NCBI RefSeq assembly: GCF_933775445.1
Contig: NC_065876.1
Span: 27,218,001-27,282,000, forward strand
Origin: Argentina anserina
Taxonomy: Eukaryota > Streptophyta > Magnoliopsida > Rosales > Rosaceae
Length of the DNA stretch: 64,000 bases
Direction: 5' to 3'
Shown one piece after another: positions 24,599 to 35,731 of the stretch. The notes beneath the pieces are model-generated. The model saw nothing but the letters and a program-made list of their open reading frames with translations. It was not told the origin of the DNA and did no database searches. The position numbers and the translations under genes are program-made. The stretch's first letter is position 1; the number at the start of each line of letters is the position of its first letter.

Positions 24599-25196
24599 AT
24601 CTTGAGATGAAAAATCTCACATCTAAAAAGTGTCAAATAAAATAAAGATTATAAGTGAGTGAATAATACCTAATTGTACCAAGACATTTTGTGATTAAAA
24701 CACAACACCTGTGAGATAGTTAAATTGAGATGTATCAGTATAGTTGGTACACGGTAACACGGGCTACGTTTGTCGCTGTTTAACATGGTATCAGAGCGGG
24801 TCCCTCTCCAGTCGCGTATTCAATCTATTGTGGGCCTAAGTTGGGTGCCACTGTGTCATGGGCCCGAGTTGGGCTTCATTATCATGTCATCGGAGAGTTC
24901 CGATTGGATTGTCACCAAGTGTCGTTGGTTACTTGATCTTGGTTTATTTCGTATCAGTGTATGTGATGTTAATTTATCACGTGCAGATCTAAAAATTAGG
25001 TTGCACATGAGGGGCGTATTAAAGATTAGAGATCCCACATCTAAGAAATGACAAATAAAATAGAGGTTATAAGTATGTGGATAATACCAAATTGTATCAA
25101 AATCTTTTGTGATTAAAACTCAACACATGTGAAGTAACTAAGTTAAGACAATATCGATACCGTTGGTTTACAGACCACACTTGTCGTTGTTTAACA
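24599..25196 (+). mobile_element. TRIM-like LTR retroelement, diverged
   Basis: Two diverged direct repeats of about 185 bp (about 24599..24785 and 25017..25196) both end GTTTAACA. They flank about 230 bp of internal DNA. Directly after the first repeat is TGGTATCAGAGCG (24786..24798), complementary to the 3' end of plant initiator tRNA-Met, the classic primer site. A purine run GAGGGG precedes the second repeat. There is no gag or pol. Size and layout fit terminal-repeat retrotransposons in miniature. Each LTR has lost its exact TG start, and no target duplication is obvious. Confidence 0.65.
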
Positions 25197-25710
25197 ATTT
25201 TCTCAAATAATTCAAGTAGTATTTTTGTTTCAGTTTAACTTCCATGAAAGTTTATGAATGAAGTTCGATAAGATCTTTGATTCAGGGAACTCTTGATTCA
25301 GTCACGCATGGACTTGATTAGGATCTCACATGCCCTAGAAGGTTTCATAACAATAAGGTCATTGCGTGGCGTACCTTCCCCATGCAAGAACATCAGCTCA
25401 GCCATTCAAAGTTTTCAAAAGTAATAGCAATAAACATAATATGCATTTATACTGACAGTTGGGTTCGCATTGAAAGCATTTTCTAACCACTCGATCGTTC
25501 GATCCTTAACTCTGAATCAAGTAGTTGTGGAACTCTCTTGTGGCCATGGCCGGAACCATCACCACCACTCTCCAATCATGCACATCTCTTCCTGCTCCAT
25601 ATATAGCAATACCCCCACCACCATCGCCCATCTTCTTCCTTAGCTTGTCATTTAATTTCTTACCGGACCCTAGGGCAACCACGCTGTGAGCCAGTATACA
25701 CCTTATTGCC
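25197..25710. other. DTM1-like gene upstream region
   Basis: No gene is seen. A 15-bp direct repeat GGGCAACCACGCTGT occurs at 25673 and again at 25713, where it overlaps the start codon of the next gene. Confidence 0.5.
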
Positions 25711-27304
25711 ATGGGCAACCACGCTGTTTTCAGGTCCGCTCTGGTTTGTTTGGCCCTAGTTGTAGTGATAGTTGGGATTTGCACGCAGTCTTTTACGAAG
25801 ATGATGGTGACGTACCTGGTGGGCGTGGTCGGAATCGGGGGTGTTCTTTTGCCGGATTGGGCTTACTTTGACAGGGACTTTTCGCGGTGGGGTTCTCCAG
25901 TTACGGTTGAGGAAAGAGCCTCTGCGTATGCAACTGCGGAAAGATCTGGACTAGCAAGGTACATGATTATTGGAAATACTTATCGATCAGTTGTCCCCAC
26001 TTAACTAATCGATTTGATTGTTGATACTAGCAATCTAATTTGTTAATCAATGATGCAGTATTTTTGGTTGAGATCACTGGTACTAATAGCTTGATGATAG
26101 GGGCAATTGAATTAAAACTAACTTGGCTCTGCTAGCTAGGTTTTATGTATAATGTTGGATGTTACTAAACAGGAACGAAAAGTATAACATAGACCATTAA
26201 ACCCCATACGCAGGCTTAATTCACTTATATATAGGCTACAGTTGCATACTTTCACAGAGACTTTGGAACAATCTCGATCAATTTTATTATCAAAGTATCA
26301 TTTTTGTCTAATAGTGAAAGTAGAGACCATTTCCAGTTAATAAAGTATTTTTGTGCGACTCACTTCGATCAGTATGCATACATATGCAAACAAGTGTCCC
26401 ATCATAGTTTTTCATATTAAAAACAAATTCCATAATGCAAATTGTAGTTTAGTAGTTGGTGTTTATATAATTATATGGCACTTAAAGTACGATCAAATTT
26501 TATATAAATTTATCTTTTTGTTAATTGAAGCCAATATTAACCAATAGAGTGCCATATAATTATATAAACACCAACTACTTAAGAGTGTAAACTACAATTT
26601 CAAAAAAAAAAGTGGAAATTAATTGTAAATGTATATCCAAAGCAGTCACGTTACTTAGCTAAAGTTAATTAAGAAGTAATTAAAATTGTATAGACTCTTG
26701 CCTTCTATCTAGACTAGCCTCTTTGTATTATATATATAATATAGTAGTTCATTAAGAGTACGTTATAGACTTATAGTAGTTCGATAGAAGTTTAATGCTT
26801 GTATTTATAAAGCAAACACTACAAAAAATTGGACAAAAGGCACACATCATGTGTGGCTTTTACCTTGGTGGCCTTTTATAAAAAAATGCTACAAATTTCA
26901 TGCAAATGTGACAATTTAATTATTATAATAATCATTATCACATTTTAATGCAAATGTGAGATTTTTTCATAATTGCCACACCACTAAAGATCATAAATCC
27001 ATACTTTTGTGACTTTTATATTTGTGGCATATACATATGTTTTTTGCAGTGAAAAACCAACTTGGATGGGACTATGTCTAGCTTCATGGATGTGTTGTAG
27101 AGCTTCCTTAAATTATTTCTCTTTGCTATATATGGTTCCATATCTGTTATGCACAAATTAATGAGTTCCTGCCTTCCTGGTCTTCTGACTTGTGAGAAAC
27201 TTCTCTCACTTTGCAGATTCAAAAGGTATCCTATGAGATTAACTGCTTATGCCTCAATCTATGGGTTTGCTGTGTATAAGTGGTGGAGCTTTGTATCAAG
27301 TTAA
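25711..27304 (+). CDS. DTM1: Signal peptidase complex-like protein, DTM1-like
   Basis: A small membrane protein resembling rice DTM1, a SPC12-related endoplasmic-reticulum protein needed for tapetum and meiocyte development. Exons 25711..25958 and 27217..27304 join in phase (AG|A) to 111 aa. Two hydrophobic segments lie near residues 8-27 (SALVCLALVVVIVGIC) and 32-52 (MMVTYLVGVVGIGGVLLPDW). The conserved YFDRDFSRW motif follows, then a polar stretch rich in Ala and Glu. The second exon ends FKRYPMRLTAYASIYGFAVY and KWWSFVSS, a third hydrophobic segment. If the intron is not removed, the frame ends after YMIIGNTYRSVVPT. The 1.26-kb intron holds two MITEs. Assignment rests on recalled family features. 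A canonical SPC12 subunit is less likely because the middle differs. Confidence 0.75.
26439..26601. mobile_element. MITE-like hairpin in DTM1-like intron
   Basis: A nearly perfect inverted repeat: AATTGTAGTTTA then GTAGTTGGTGTTTATATAAT on the left is mirrored on the right, with an extra 9 bases in the right arm. The loop is about 70 bp. No coding sequence; the target duplication is not clear. Confidence 0.7.
26817..27051. mobile_element. CACTA-type MITE in DTM1-like intron
   Basis: The left end is CACTACAAAAAATT and the right end, read in reverse, CACTGCAAAAAACA. Both flanks show AAA (26814..26816 and 27052..27054), the 3-bp target duplication of the CACTA superfamily. The 235-bp interior is non-coding. 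The right end lies about 165 bp before the splice acceptor. Confidence 0.8.
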
Positions 27305-27941
27305 GGAATTAAGATTATTGGTTCTGGGGCACCTAGTTTCTAGTTCTTCAGTGTATAAAATACATTAAATGAATTTGTGATTGTTCTACCACACCTGGCA
27401 TGCAGTATACATATTGTGGAATTTCGTACCGTTGGATCAGGCCGGTAACAAAATGTTGAAGAGAGATCATACGTAGAAATCATGAAGTATATATACCATA
27501 CACCAGTGTAAAGTCGAAGGTTTCTGAAGCTTGTTGGGTTACTTTCGACCATTTATTTCGTAACAATTGGGTGATTGAATTGCATGTATCACTGTATGAG
27601 TGAGTAGAGCAATAGATCGCAGAGAGCCCCCATTTTGAAAAGGAAGGGGATCATTTGCTCATTGGAACATAATAATAGTCACAACGGACTCGAGGACAGT
27701 AAATCGTCGTCTGACTCTTCTCCCTGATATCATTTTCCTTTTTGTTGATTTTATATATTTTTTCTCCAATTGACATTTTTGAAGATGGTATAAAATACCA
27801 GTGATCACTAAACATCCTAATAGATTCATGCATTGCATTTATAAAAACCTCAAATTATAAACACGTACACCATAAGACCCTTATCATTGTCTCTCTCAAA
27901 CACACTAAATTTTTATTAAAAAGAACCCATATTGAACGTAC
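27305..27941. other. Intergenic, no supported gene
   Basis: Probably the 3' UTR of the DTM1-like gene followed by spacer. No recognisable element is seen. Confidence 0.5.
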
Positions 27942-28616
27942 CTGAGCAGAAAGAGAAACTGCCGGCAGTGGTGTCCGGCCAAGTCTGGGTCGTGGAGTCC
28001 CGCCGCAATCCGCTGGAGACAACGTCTTCTGAGAGAAGAGTTGCAGAACCAAACCTAGGAGTGGGCATAAAAAACGGAAATCCCGATCCCGTCCCGAAAT
28101 TCATAGGGACGGGACGGAGGTCTAAAAATATCTGTCCCGTCCCGATCCCGTCCCGTTTCATAATAGTGGGACGGGACGTGGGATGAATAATTTTTATCCC
28201 ACTTCGTCCCGTCCCGTCTCACCTTTAATAAAAACTTAAAAATTCTTAAATATTTGTATTAAAATGAAACTAATTTATGTTCTTAATAACTCCAAAATTA
28301 TATCAACTCAAATAGTAATAGTAAATTATAATATTTTGAACATAATATGTATTTTTTTTGTTAAAATTTCATTATTGAATGTTACTTGTTAATGAAAAAG
28401 TAAAAATATAGGTTTTTATTTAATTTCATAGGAAGGTGGGATTTGTTCCGATCCCGTCCCGTCCCAACCGAGATTAATCCCGAGTGGGATGCATTCTTAA
28501 AAACCCTTGTCCCGTCTAATCCCGTCCCGATTCAAAAGAGTAGGATGAGACGTGGGATGAGCCCCGTCCCGTTCCATCCCGTCCCGTGCTCACCCCTAAC
28601 CAAACCTCATTTCTAT
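27942..28616 (-). pseudogene. Possible first coding exon split by a hAT MITE
   Basis: On the minus strand 28056..27942 is unusually GC-rich, open and ends in a perfect donor CAG|GTACGT. If the MITE at 28057..28597 and one target copy are disregarded, an ATG at about 28610 leads straight into this frame, reading MRFGSATLLSEDVVSS and then TTQTWPDTTAGSFSF. It would be divergent to TRM112. I found no second exon downstream, and I do not recognise the protein. It may be a broken gene or a pseudogene fragment. Confidence 0.35.
28057..28597. mobile_element. hAT-type MITE, 541 bp, rich in CCCGTCCCG
   Basis: The ends are AGGAGTGGGC and, inverted, AGGGGTGAGC. The flanks are identical AACCAAACCT at 28047..28056 and 28598..28607; hAT elements duplicate 8 bp, so two of these bases may be chance. 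Both subterminal regions carry many CCCGTCCCG / CGGGACGGG repeats, possible transposase binding sites, around an AT-rich middle. No coding sequence. Confidence 0.85.
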
Positions 28617-28739
28617 TTTTAAAGGTTGGCGGCCCAACCGGCGCATTTGATCTAGGTTTCGCCTACCCCGCTCAAGTAGTTGAAGGCGTTTTCGTCATTT
28701 TACGTCTAAGGGGTGGCCATTATGGTACTTATACTACGA

Positions 28740-29461
28740 AATTAAAACCCTAAACCCCCTTTCTTCTTCCTCGTATCACAATTTACCTATCTGTTGTTGA
28801 CGCTCAGTCTCCCTCTCTCTTTCTTCATCGGCCGGCGAAAAATCGCAGGTACCTATCTTAGTCTCTTACCTTCTTCTTTGTTCTTAGGAAATTGGTAGAA
28901 TCCAAGTTTAGGACCTGCCCAATTCAAATGATGGCGACATTGCTTCTAGAAGAATCGAATTGAGCTCTTATGAACTGTTGTGTTTGGTTGAATCGTTCAG
29001 CACTTATATTTCAAGTCTTTGCAGACTTTTTATCTTTGATTTTTAGGGTACATATGGCTGTAAGAGTACTCAAGAAATTTAAGCATGTTTACTGTACATT
29101 GGTGAACAATAAAAAGGTTCTGTAGATCAAGTAAATATGTCTGATCTGCTCTTTTAGTTTTCGACGATGTTTTTGATACTTGTTATAGTGTTCATGTATG
29201 CATGCTTTGGTAAATGCTAATGGGTTTGCAATCAGCATTTGCTTTTTTATTAGGATTTAATCGGTACAACTAGTTTCTGGTAGCAGCAGATTAAATTAAT
29301 CCTGTTCGAGTTAAGCAAGGTTTTTCGCAGAATACAACATTGTTGTCTCAGATTGTTAGGAAGGTCTAATTGTTCTGAAAATACTTGTGACCTCAGGTTC
29401 TGGAAGTGAAACGAGACAACACTCTTCACTACTGCCTTTTGTAGACTACAGAAATAGAACT
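28740..29461 (+). other. 5' leader and leader intron of TRM112
   Basis: CT-rich leader sequence, with a telomere-box-like AAACCCTAAACCCC at about 28745 that is common in genes for the translation apparatus. A donor is seen at ATCGCAG|GTACC (about 28849) and an acceptor at GACCTCAG (about 29397), leaving a UTR intron. Inferred from signals only. Confidence 0.55.
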
Positions 29462-29830
29462 ATGAGGCTGCTTACTCACAACATGCTGTCTTCGAATATC
29501 AAAGGTGTGACGAACGGCTTCCCTCTGCGTATTGAAGCAGAGAAGGTGGTGGAGAAGCAGGTGGATTTGAATATTGATTTCCTGAAGAACATGTTTGCTA
29601 AGATTGAGTGGAGGGCCCTAGTCTCTGCTGCTCGTACAATGGGTTATTCTGAGCTGCCTGAGGAGGTTGAGCCTTCTAAGCTCGATTCTGAGGAGTTCCT
29701 GCAAAAGTTCCATCATGCTCTTTTGGAGCTTCATCTTGAGGAGGGCGCTCTTGTTTGCCCCGAGACCGGTCGCCGGTTTCCAGTTTCCAAGGGAATACCT
29801 AATATGCTACTTCATGAAGATGAGGTTTGA
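29462..29830 (+). CDS. TRM112: Multifunctional methyltransferase activator TRM112
   Basis: TRM112 is a small zinc-binding partner that stabilises and activates several methyltransferases modifying tRNA, rRNA and translation release factor. The Arabidopsis orthologue is SMO2, needed for normal cell division during organ growth. A single coding exon gives 122 aa, close to the usual 120-125. The start MRLLTHNMLSSNIKGV is the family N-terminus. FPLRIEAEKV and IEWRALVSAA follow, and the C-terminal part ALVCPETGRRFPVSKGIPNM with LLHEDEV is strongly conserved. Only the C-terminal Cys of the zinc site is present; plant and animal proteins commonly lack the full yeast set. The in-frame upstream ATG at 29387 is less likely, because it lies at the leader splice acceptor. 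ZYP1 lies 10 kb downstream. Confidence 0.95.
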   Translation: MRLLTHNMLSSNIKGVTNGFPLRIEAEKVVEKQVDLNIDFLKNMFAKIEWRALVSAARTMGYSELPEEVEPSKLDSEEFLQKFHHALLELHLEEGALVCPETGRRFPVSKGIPNMLLHEDEV

Positions 29831-30270
29831 AATGAGAACTGGAAACATCACTTGTTTTGTATTCGATGAAAATTAGGCAGTGCCCTATAGCTTTTGGCAA
29901 TTTAGAAACTGGAGTGGTGTATTCTTTGGTTTGATCTATTTTCCTTTTGGCTGACACTTTGGCCATGGTTTGTCATATTTGAACTAAAATCAGGGTTGAA
30001 GCAGATACTGAACAAAGCACATAAAATGATTAAAATCTGTGCATCTTGAACACTTTTATGCTGTAATCACTTCTATAACAATAATAATTTAAATGATTAG
30101 TCCATGTCCAGGGCACATACTGAAGCCCTACCAATGGTAGTACGAACTATGAAGTACGAATAGGATAAATATGGTACAAAATTATACAATTTCCTCCAAA
30201 TTAAATTTCGAAGGAAATAAAATGGATAACTTTTAATTTCTATCCGGAGCAAAAAAAACGGTGGTGCTAC
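29831..30270. other. Convergent 3' region between TRM112 and TMEM135-like gene
   Basis: This probably holds both 3' UTRs. No other feature is seen. Confidence 0.5.
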
Positions 30271-33200
30271 CTAGCTCTTTTTGCAGCGAGGGGTTTCACA
30301 AGGTGGAGGTGGGACACCGAAAACCCAGTCAAGAACATTCAAGTATTTGGATTTGAATACTTCACGCTCCTCTGCATAGCAATGCATTATGATGGCTGTC
30401 GATAAGCTGAAGACCACCACATCAGCTCTCTTCAATTTTTTTGATTGTGGCGGCAAGTATCCAGTATCAGCCAAGCATGTGAAAAAGCTCTCAATTGCTC
30501 GAGCGAGACAGTAGAGTGATATCTCAATACGCCTGCTTTTCTTCTCAATTGCCAAGGCCAGGCCAGTTGGAAACTGTATGACAAACACATTTCAGACATC
30601 TTGCACAAATAATAAAATTCATTCTGTTACCAAGTTATAGAGTTGGGAAAGTTCATACCGTCCCCATTACCACCATTGGAACATTACATGTCCTGAAAAT
30701 TTTAAAAAGAAAGCATGTCCACATCCTGAGGAACAATAACAATAAAAATTTAGTAGTGGCACTGGCAGGATCTAGTTCCTGTTGTGAAAGAGGATAGCAT
30801 CATATCCCTATATTAAACCTCAACAAATTCAAATTCCCTAAGTTTTCATGTAGATAATAGTCCGAGACTCCAGGTGGCATTACCAAATATGCAAAGGTAA
30901 AAAAGCACAGATAGAGCACGCTAATCTTATCTCTAAGTTCATCAACATCCCCCTGAGTAATTATTGAATTTAAATAGTCCTATATATAAGCTGCTAAAAG
31001 TTTTTGCCAGTGTTCCAATTAATTTGGAATTTTTATTTGTACTTTTATACCCAGACATGCCCCATAACTGCTTCGCAGAACTGGCTCATAGCTGAGGAAA
31101 CTATAGCAGATAACCTGCAATCTCTACAGACAGGAAAGTGAGGAAACTATAGCAGATAACTAGGTAGCTACCATAAGGGGGTTCAAACCCAGGACCACAT
31201 GGGAGCAAATCATGGACCTGGCAATTCTAATTCTAAGGTGATGAAAAAAAGAACACTTCTCAGTTGGTCATACCAAAAGACCTGAGTTTTCAGGACATAG
31301 TAAGGCAGTTCCCAGGGTTGATTTCACCTAATCTACACAATAATGTAAAAACAATGTTCTAGTAGCAGGTTCGCACAAAGCATAAATAATACACTCGAGA
31401 GTTGGATATAAAATTAAAAAAAAAGCAGCTGACCAGGCAGACGCGCAATATACAGAAAGAAACAAGCTTGATCTTGTAGTGCCGAGAAGACCCTTTAGTA
31501 GTATAGTGTAATGCCTGCATACGGTAAAATGAAGATATTAAAACAGCAATTTTCACCGAGAAAAAGAGACGAGGACCAAGCTTACAATATTATATCAGGC
31601 TTCATTGACTAGCAATAGGAATGATTCGTAGACAAACCCTACCAATTTTTTTTTTCTTCCCTGATATCATGTTAGAGCTGATTATAAGCTGATTGGCTGA
31701 TTACTTGGAGTATATCACCACCACTCTTTCTTCGAAATCACATTATTCTGATTGGGACCTAAAATCCTGTGTTTTTAAGGTCCCCAAAAGAAATCTGATT
31801 TCTTTGTGAACATTCCCATTCAATATATACTACAATCAGAGCATCAGTAACATGAACTGATGTTAACACTAGAAATGCTTCTGAATTAGTAATACATGCA
31901 GTGCTTAAAGGTAACTAAGACAGTCCAACAGATTGACTTGTGTTGGCACCTAAAACCACAATTTGCAAGATCTCAACATGTTTTAAAGTTCATCTATTTC
32001 CTAGGAGTTTCAACTAGAAGATGCTTCCTTAACCATATTTTCATAAGGCATACCTAGTACGAAAATAGATAAACATTAAAAGGGATCATGTGAATCACCT
32101 TTTCAAGAGATCTTGCCGATGAACTATAAGGGCTGGAATCAGATATACAGGTAGATAAACAGGTAAAGCTCTCTTATAGGCTTGAATTAAAAAAGAAAAA
32201 ATATGGCCGCTACATGACTGATCTCCATGCACAATCTGCATATATAACGAAATACAAAAGGCATCAATAACACTATTGCAGGGACAATGTTAAAAAACAA
32301 AAGAAACAAAATCAGATGCATAGAAACTATAGTAAAAGTAAATTGTTATCACGTGGTAGGAATCAGCAAGTATGATGCTTAAAGAATGCATACCGTGCAG
32401 GGAACTTGCATAGTTGGATCTAATTTAATATTTTTTCCCACAGATTTGTAGTATCTTTCTATAGCTTCCAAATTAGTAAATGGTAAGCCAGTTGCAATCT
32501 CCTTGACACCTTGCAAGATTGACATATCTTTTCCCCCATGTGTCTTAAGAAAAGATTTATATGATGGAGGCAAACTCTCCTGCTTCAATATGTAAGCAGA
32601 CCTGAAGAAATAAATTTTTATCAAAAATCACGAGTCAGTAATCCAATTTCACTATCAACAACATGAATTCATAAAGACTTCAAAGGTCATAATACTATTT
32701 GTTCTTTCCACACAAATACTACTTGAAAGTGCCAGTCCATTATTGCACCAAGAAAATTTGAAGTACAAACAACCCAAGATATTGAAAGAAATGGCTACAG
32801 AACTACTAAATATGCACATTTCTTTAACAAGTTGTACTCACAGAATTTGCGAAGAGGATAGACACATAAGGAAAATGTCACCATGCTTCCAAGTGAGAGG
32901 TTTACAAACATGACCAAACCGTTTGCTTTTAATCCCACATCGTGTGGCCAACACAGCAGCACGCATAAGTATGTAAATGGCCAAGCTCATATGCTGCGTG
33001 TTATGCCCCGTAAGCAGCATAGACGGCCCTGCTATAAGCCCTGCCGCCAAAGCCCTCCACTTGGCTGTCCTGAACTAGAGTAACACCGCAACAGAATCAA
33101 TTAAACCAGAGCAAAACAGCCACCTAAACTCTTGATCAAACAGACTATTTACGCGAAATCGAAGAGAAAAAAGAAGAACAAGAGGAACATGCCTACGGTG

Positions 33201-33755
33201 GCCTCCCAAAGAGCCAATAATCTCATCCACAGACACAAATGTGCCTGCAAAAGTCCCAAGAAACAGACCGTATCTCAAAGTCTCCTTCAAAGCCGAAATA
33301 ATGGCTTCATTATTTGTAATCGCACCCTCGCTCCTGAACACATTCACATTAAACACCATAAACAACAGGTTTGTATATTGTTCACATTTTCCATATCAAA
33401 CACATTAATCACTTCAATTATGACGTCACTGGACTTCAATTATTAATATATTTTACCTGAGAGAGGCCAGCAGCTTTCGCTTTTTCAGTCGAGCTAGGAT
33501 GGAGAAGACGGCGAGGCCGCCTTTGAGGCCGGCGCCGATGGTGAATCCCTTAACCGAAGCAGTCACGACGCGCCGCAGCTTCTCGGAGTCGCTCAACGGA
33601 ACCGGGGCGTATTTGGGCGAAGAGGAGTAGCAAAACGACGACGGAGAGGGATCGGATTTCCGGCAATGCTCGCACACCAGATCTTCGGCGTTCTCGCCGT
33701 TGGAGCGGGCGTTCTCGCCGGCGGGGCAGGTGCAGAGGTCGCCGACCGGCGACAT
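30271..33755 (-). CDS. TMEM135-like / Tim17-family membrane protein
   Basis: This resembles the plant Tim17/Tim22/Tim23-family annotated protein At5g51150, a homologue of animal TMEM135, which is linked to mitochondrial and peroxisomal dynamics; its plant role is not defined. Eight exons, 33457..33755, 33193..33333, 32842..33069, 32394..32601, 32099..32235, 31434..31514, 30659..30725 and 30271..30573, join in phase to 487 aa. The N-terminal part has a Cys pattern (CTCPAGE, CEHCRKSD). Glycine-rich hydrophobic segments follow: GFTIGAGLKGGLAVFSIL, YGLFLGTFAGTFVSVDEI and ALAAGLIAGPSMLLTG. Later come RSSLFLSVYCASAW, VPMVVMGTFPTGLALAIEKK and an AIIMHCY segment near the C-terminus. Intron 2 appears to start with GC rather than GT. 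An upstream in-frame ATG at 33905 would add 50 residues with a basic, Ser-rich character; I chose MSPVGDL because the extension is not obviously conserved. Confidence 0.88.
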
Positions 33756-35731
33756 GGAGAGTGGGAGTGGGTGATGGTGGCGGCGCGTGGAGAGCAGAGA
33801 GGATTCAAAGGAGAATTGAGAGGTGTACGGCGTGGGAATCGAGAGGGAAAGGTGTGAGTGGGAGGTTTTGCGAAGAGGGAAAGAGAGCGAGCGAGGCGCG
33901 CACACGTGTGGTGACAGTTTTTTTTTTTTTCGTTGGGCATTTTACTACTCTTTTTACATCACTCAATTTTTACAATTAGTACTAGCATTTCTACGCTCTA
34001 TGCACACGTGTGAGAAAACTCCGTTGTCATTTATTTTATTTTCTTTGTTACTCACTCGGTAAAATCATCTAGGAAGGAATCCTGAATCGGATAGCAGCAA
34101 CAAATTGAGTAGAAGAACCTATAATTGAGTTTTGCTTGATTGCTTTGTTTTTGGAAATCAGACATGGCATGTATTTTATGGCAAAACTAAATAATTTTTT
34201 TTTCAGTGATTTTTTCTTATTGAATGGGAAGAGACATCCTTAACTGAAATTGGAGATTTGGAAGACGTGAAAGAGAGGGGAGAAATATGTGTATGGGTTG
34301 GTTTGATTATTGAAATTTCTATCATATCATTTTACTGTTTTGTCCTTTTGCTATTTAATCTTTTTTTTGTTAATATTTTTAAGAAAGGGTAAAAAAAAAG
34401 CAAAAAGTAGTTTGACAGTTACATAAGTATTGTTTGCTTAATTAATACTGATAAGACAAATTTGAACGTAGAAACATTTTGTTCATGTCCGGTACCATTT
34501 AGTCTAACAACACTAGTCTCTCTCTGCACGTAGGAGCATGTGAATTCGATTCACAATAAACTCATTATAGTATTTGAGTTCTTTGTTTTATAAAAAGAAC
34601 ATTTGTTCATAAAAGCAATGTGCTCGAGATTTTCAGTTTGTGGATGTTATTCCCGTAAATCCGTAATTGGTATCATTAACGAATAATAACGTGAAGTCAG
34701 ATCATTTATGAAAGTACAAACAATGGTTACCAGAATAATCCAGACCCAAGTGACTCGTACCGAGTCTGAATGACTCATTGTAGAAGAAGAAAAGTGAATA
34801 CCATTCTATCACCAGCATATTCTCTCTGGCTAAGAGCAGTACCAATTATACGGGTAAACCAGGATGGTGACAGATCGTCTCCATTATCCTATCCAATTCT
34901 CAATAGTCACTGTTAGTTGGTAGCTTTACGTTTCTACCTCTCCAGCATGTACCAAAAGAAGCTATACAACAATAAAAGCCTAACCAGACATTTCATATTG
35001 GTCAATTTAGTACAGAGGACATGGATAGATAACGTTACTCATCAATACAGCAGGTAAGTGTGGGGAGGAATCAATTTCCATGTGCACATAAGGGCAAACA
35101 TCATCCTTTGATGTATAATGTTTACCAAAACAAACCATCCATAAGCACATTCTACCAGTATTTAGCACGCAATGAGTGACTAGGGTATTTTCGACAGATT
35201 AAAACTAGTTCTACGCAACAAAAACATTGTGCAATATATGGTCTCAAAGCCATAATTTTCCAATTCTTCAGTACCAACCATGGTGTGTTTACTAATGTGA
35301 ATGAGGGCAGCAAACAGCTAATCACCTCCTGTTCTAACTTCTAAGGCATGTGCTTCAAGGCCAAAATCAAATGGGGGTATGTATGGAGCAGGCTCACCAC
35401 TCTGGTTCCCAATGTGAGAATGTGATAGCACACGTCTAGAGTAGCACCAAGCCTTGCTATTTCCTACTGTGTAAAGTTTCTTGAGAATGAAGTCAAATCG
35501 GCAGTGAGCAATGGGTTGAATTGCAAATGCAGAGCATCAAATGAGAGATAAAGATGTGCAGGGGCGTGTAGTATTTCTTCTTCTTGCCTATTACAACGGT
35601 CTTTCAAGAACATTACTGGTAAGAGCTAAAGTGTGACTACAATCCTACTAAGCTGAATATATAGCCGGTGCTCCAGTCAGAGTCACTGTGAAATATCCAA
35701 TCATATTCCTCCAAATGTTCCACTTAATTCT
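33756..35731. other. Intergenic between TMEM135-like and BTL3-like genes
   Basis: The first part is the TMEM135-like leader and promoter. The rest is AT-rich DNA without a recognisable gene. The segment next to 35731 should contain the carrier gene's 3' UTR. Confidence 0.5.

Noticed and set aside
24599..25196. Cassandra-type TRIM with a 5S rRNA-like LTR
   Set aside because: No 5S rRNA internal promoter motifs were recognised in the repeats; only the general TRIM layout fits.
33756..33905. Upstream in-frame ATG of the TMEM135-like gene as the start
   Set aside because: The extra 50 residues are Ser/Pro/His-rich and look like translated leader; the ATG at 33755 begins a Cys-containing N-terminus that fits better. 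Not excluded.
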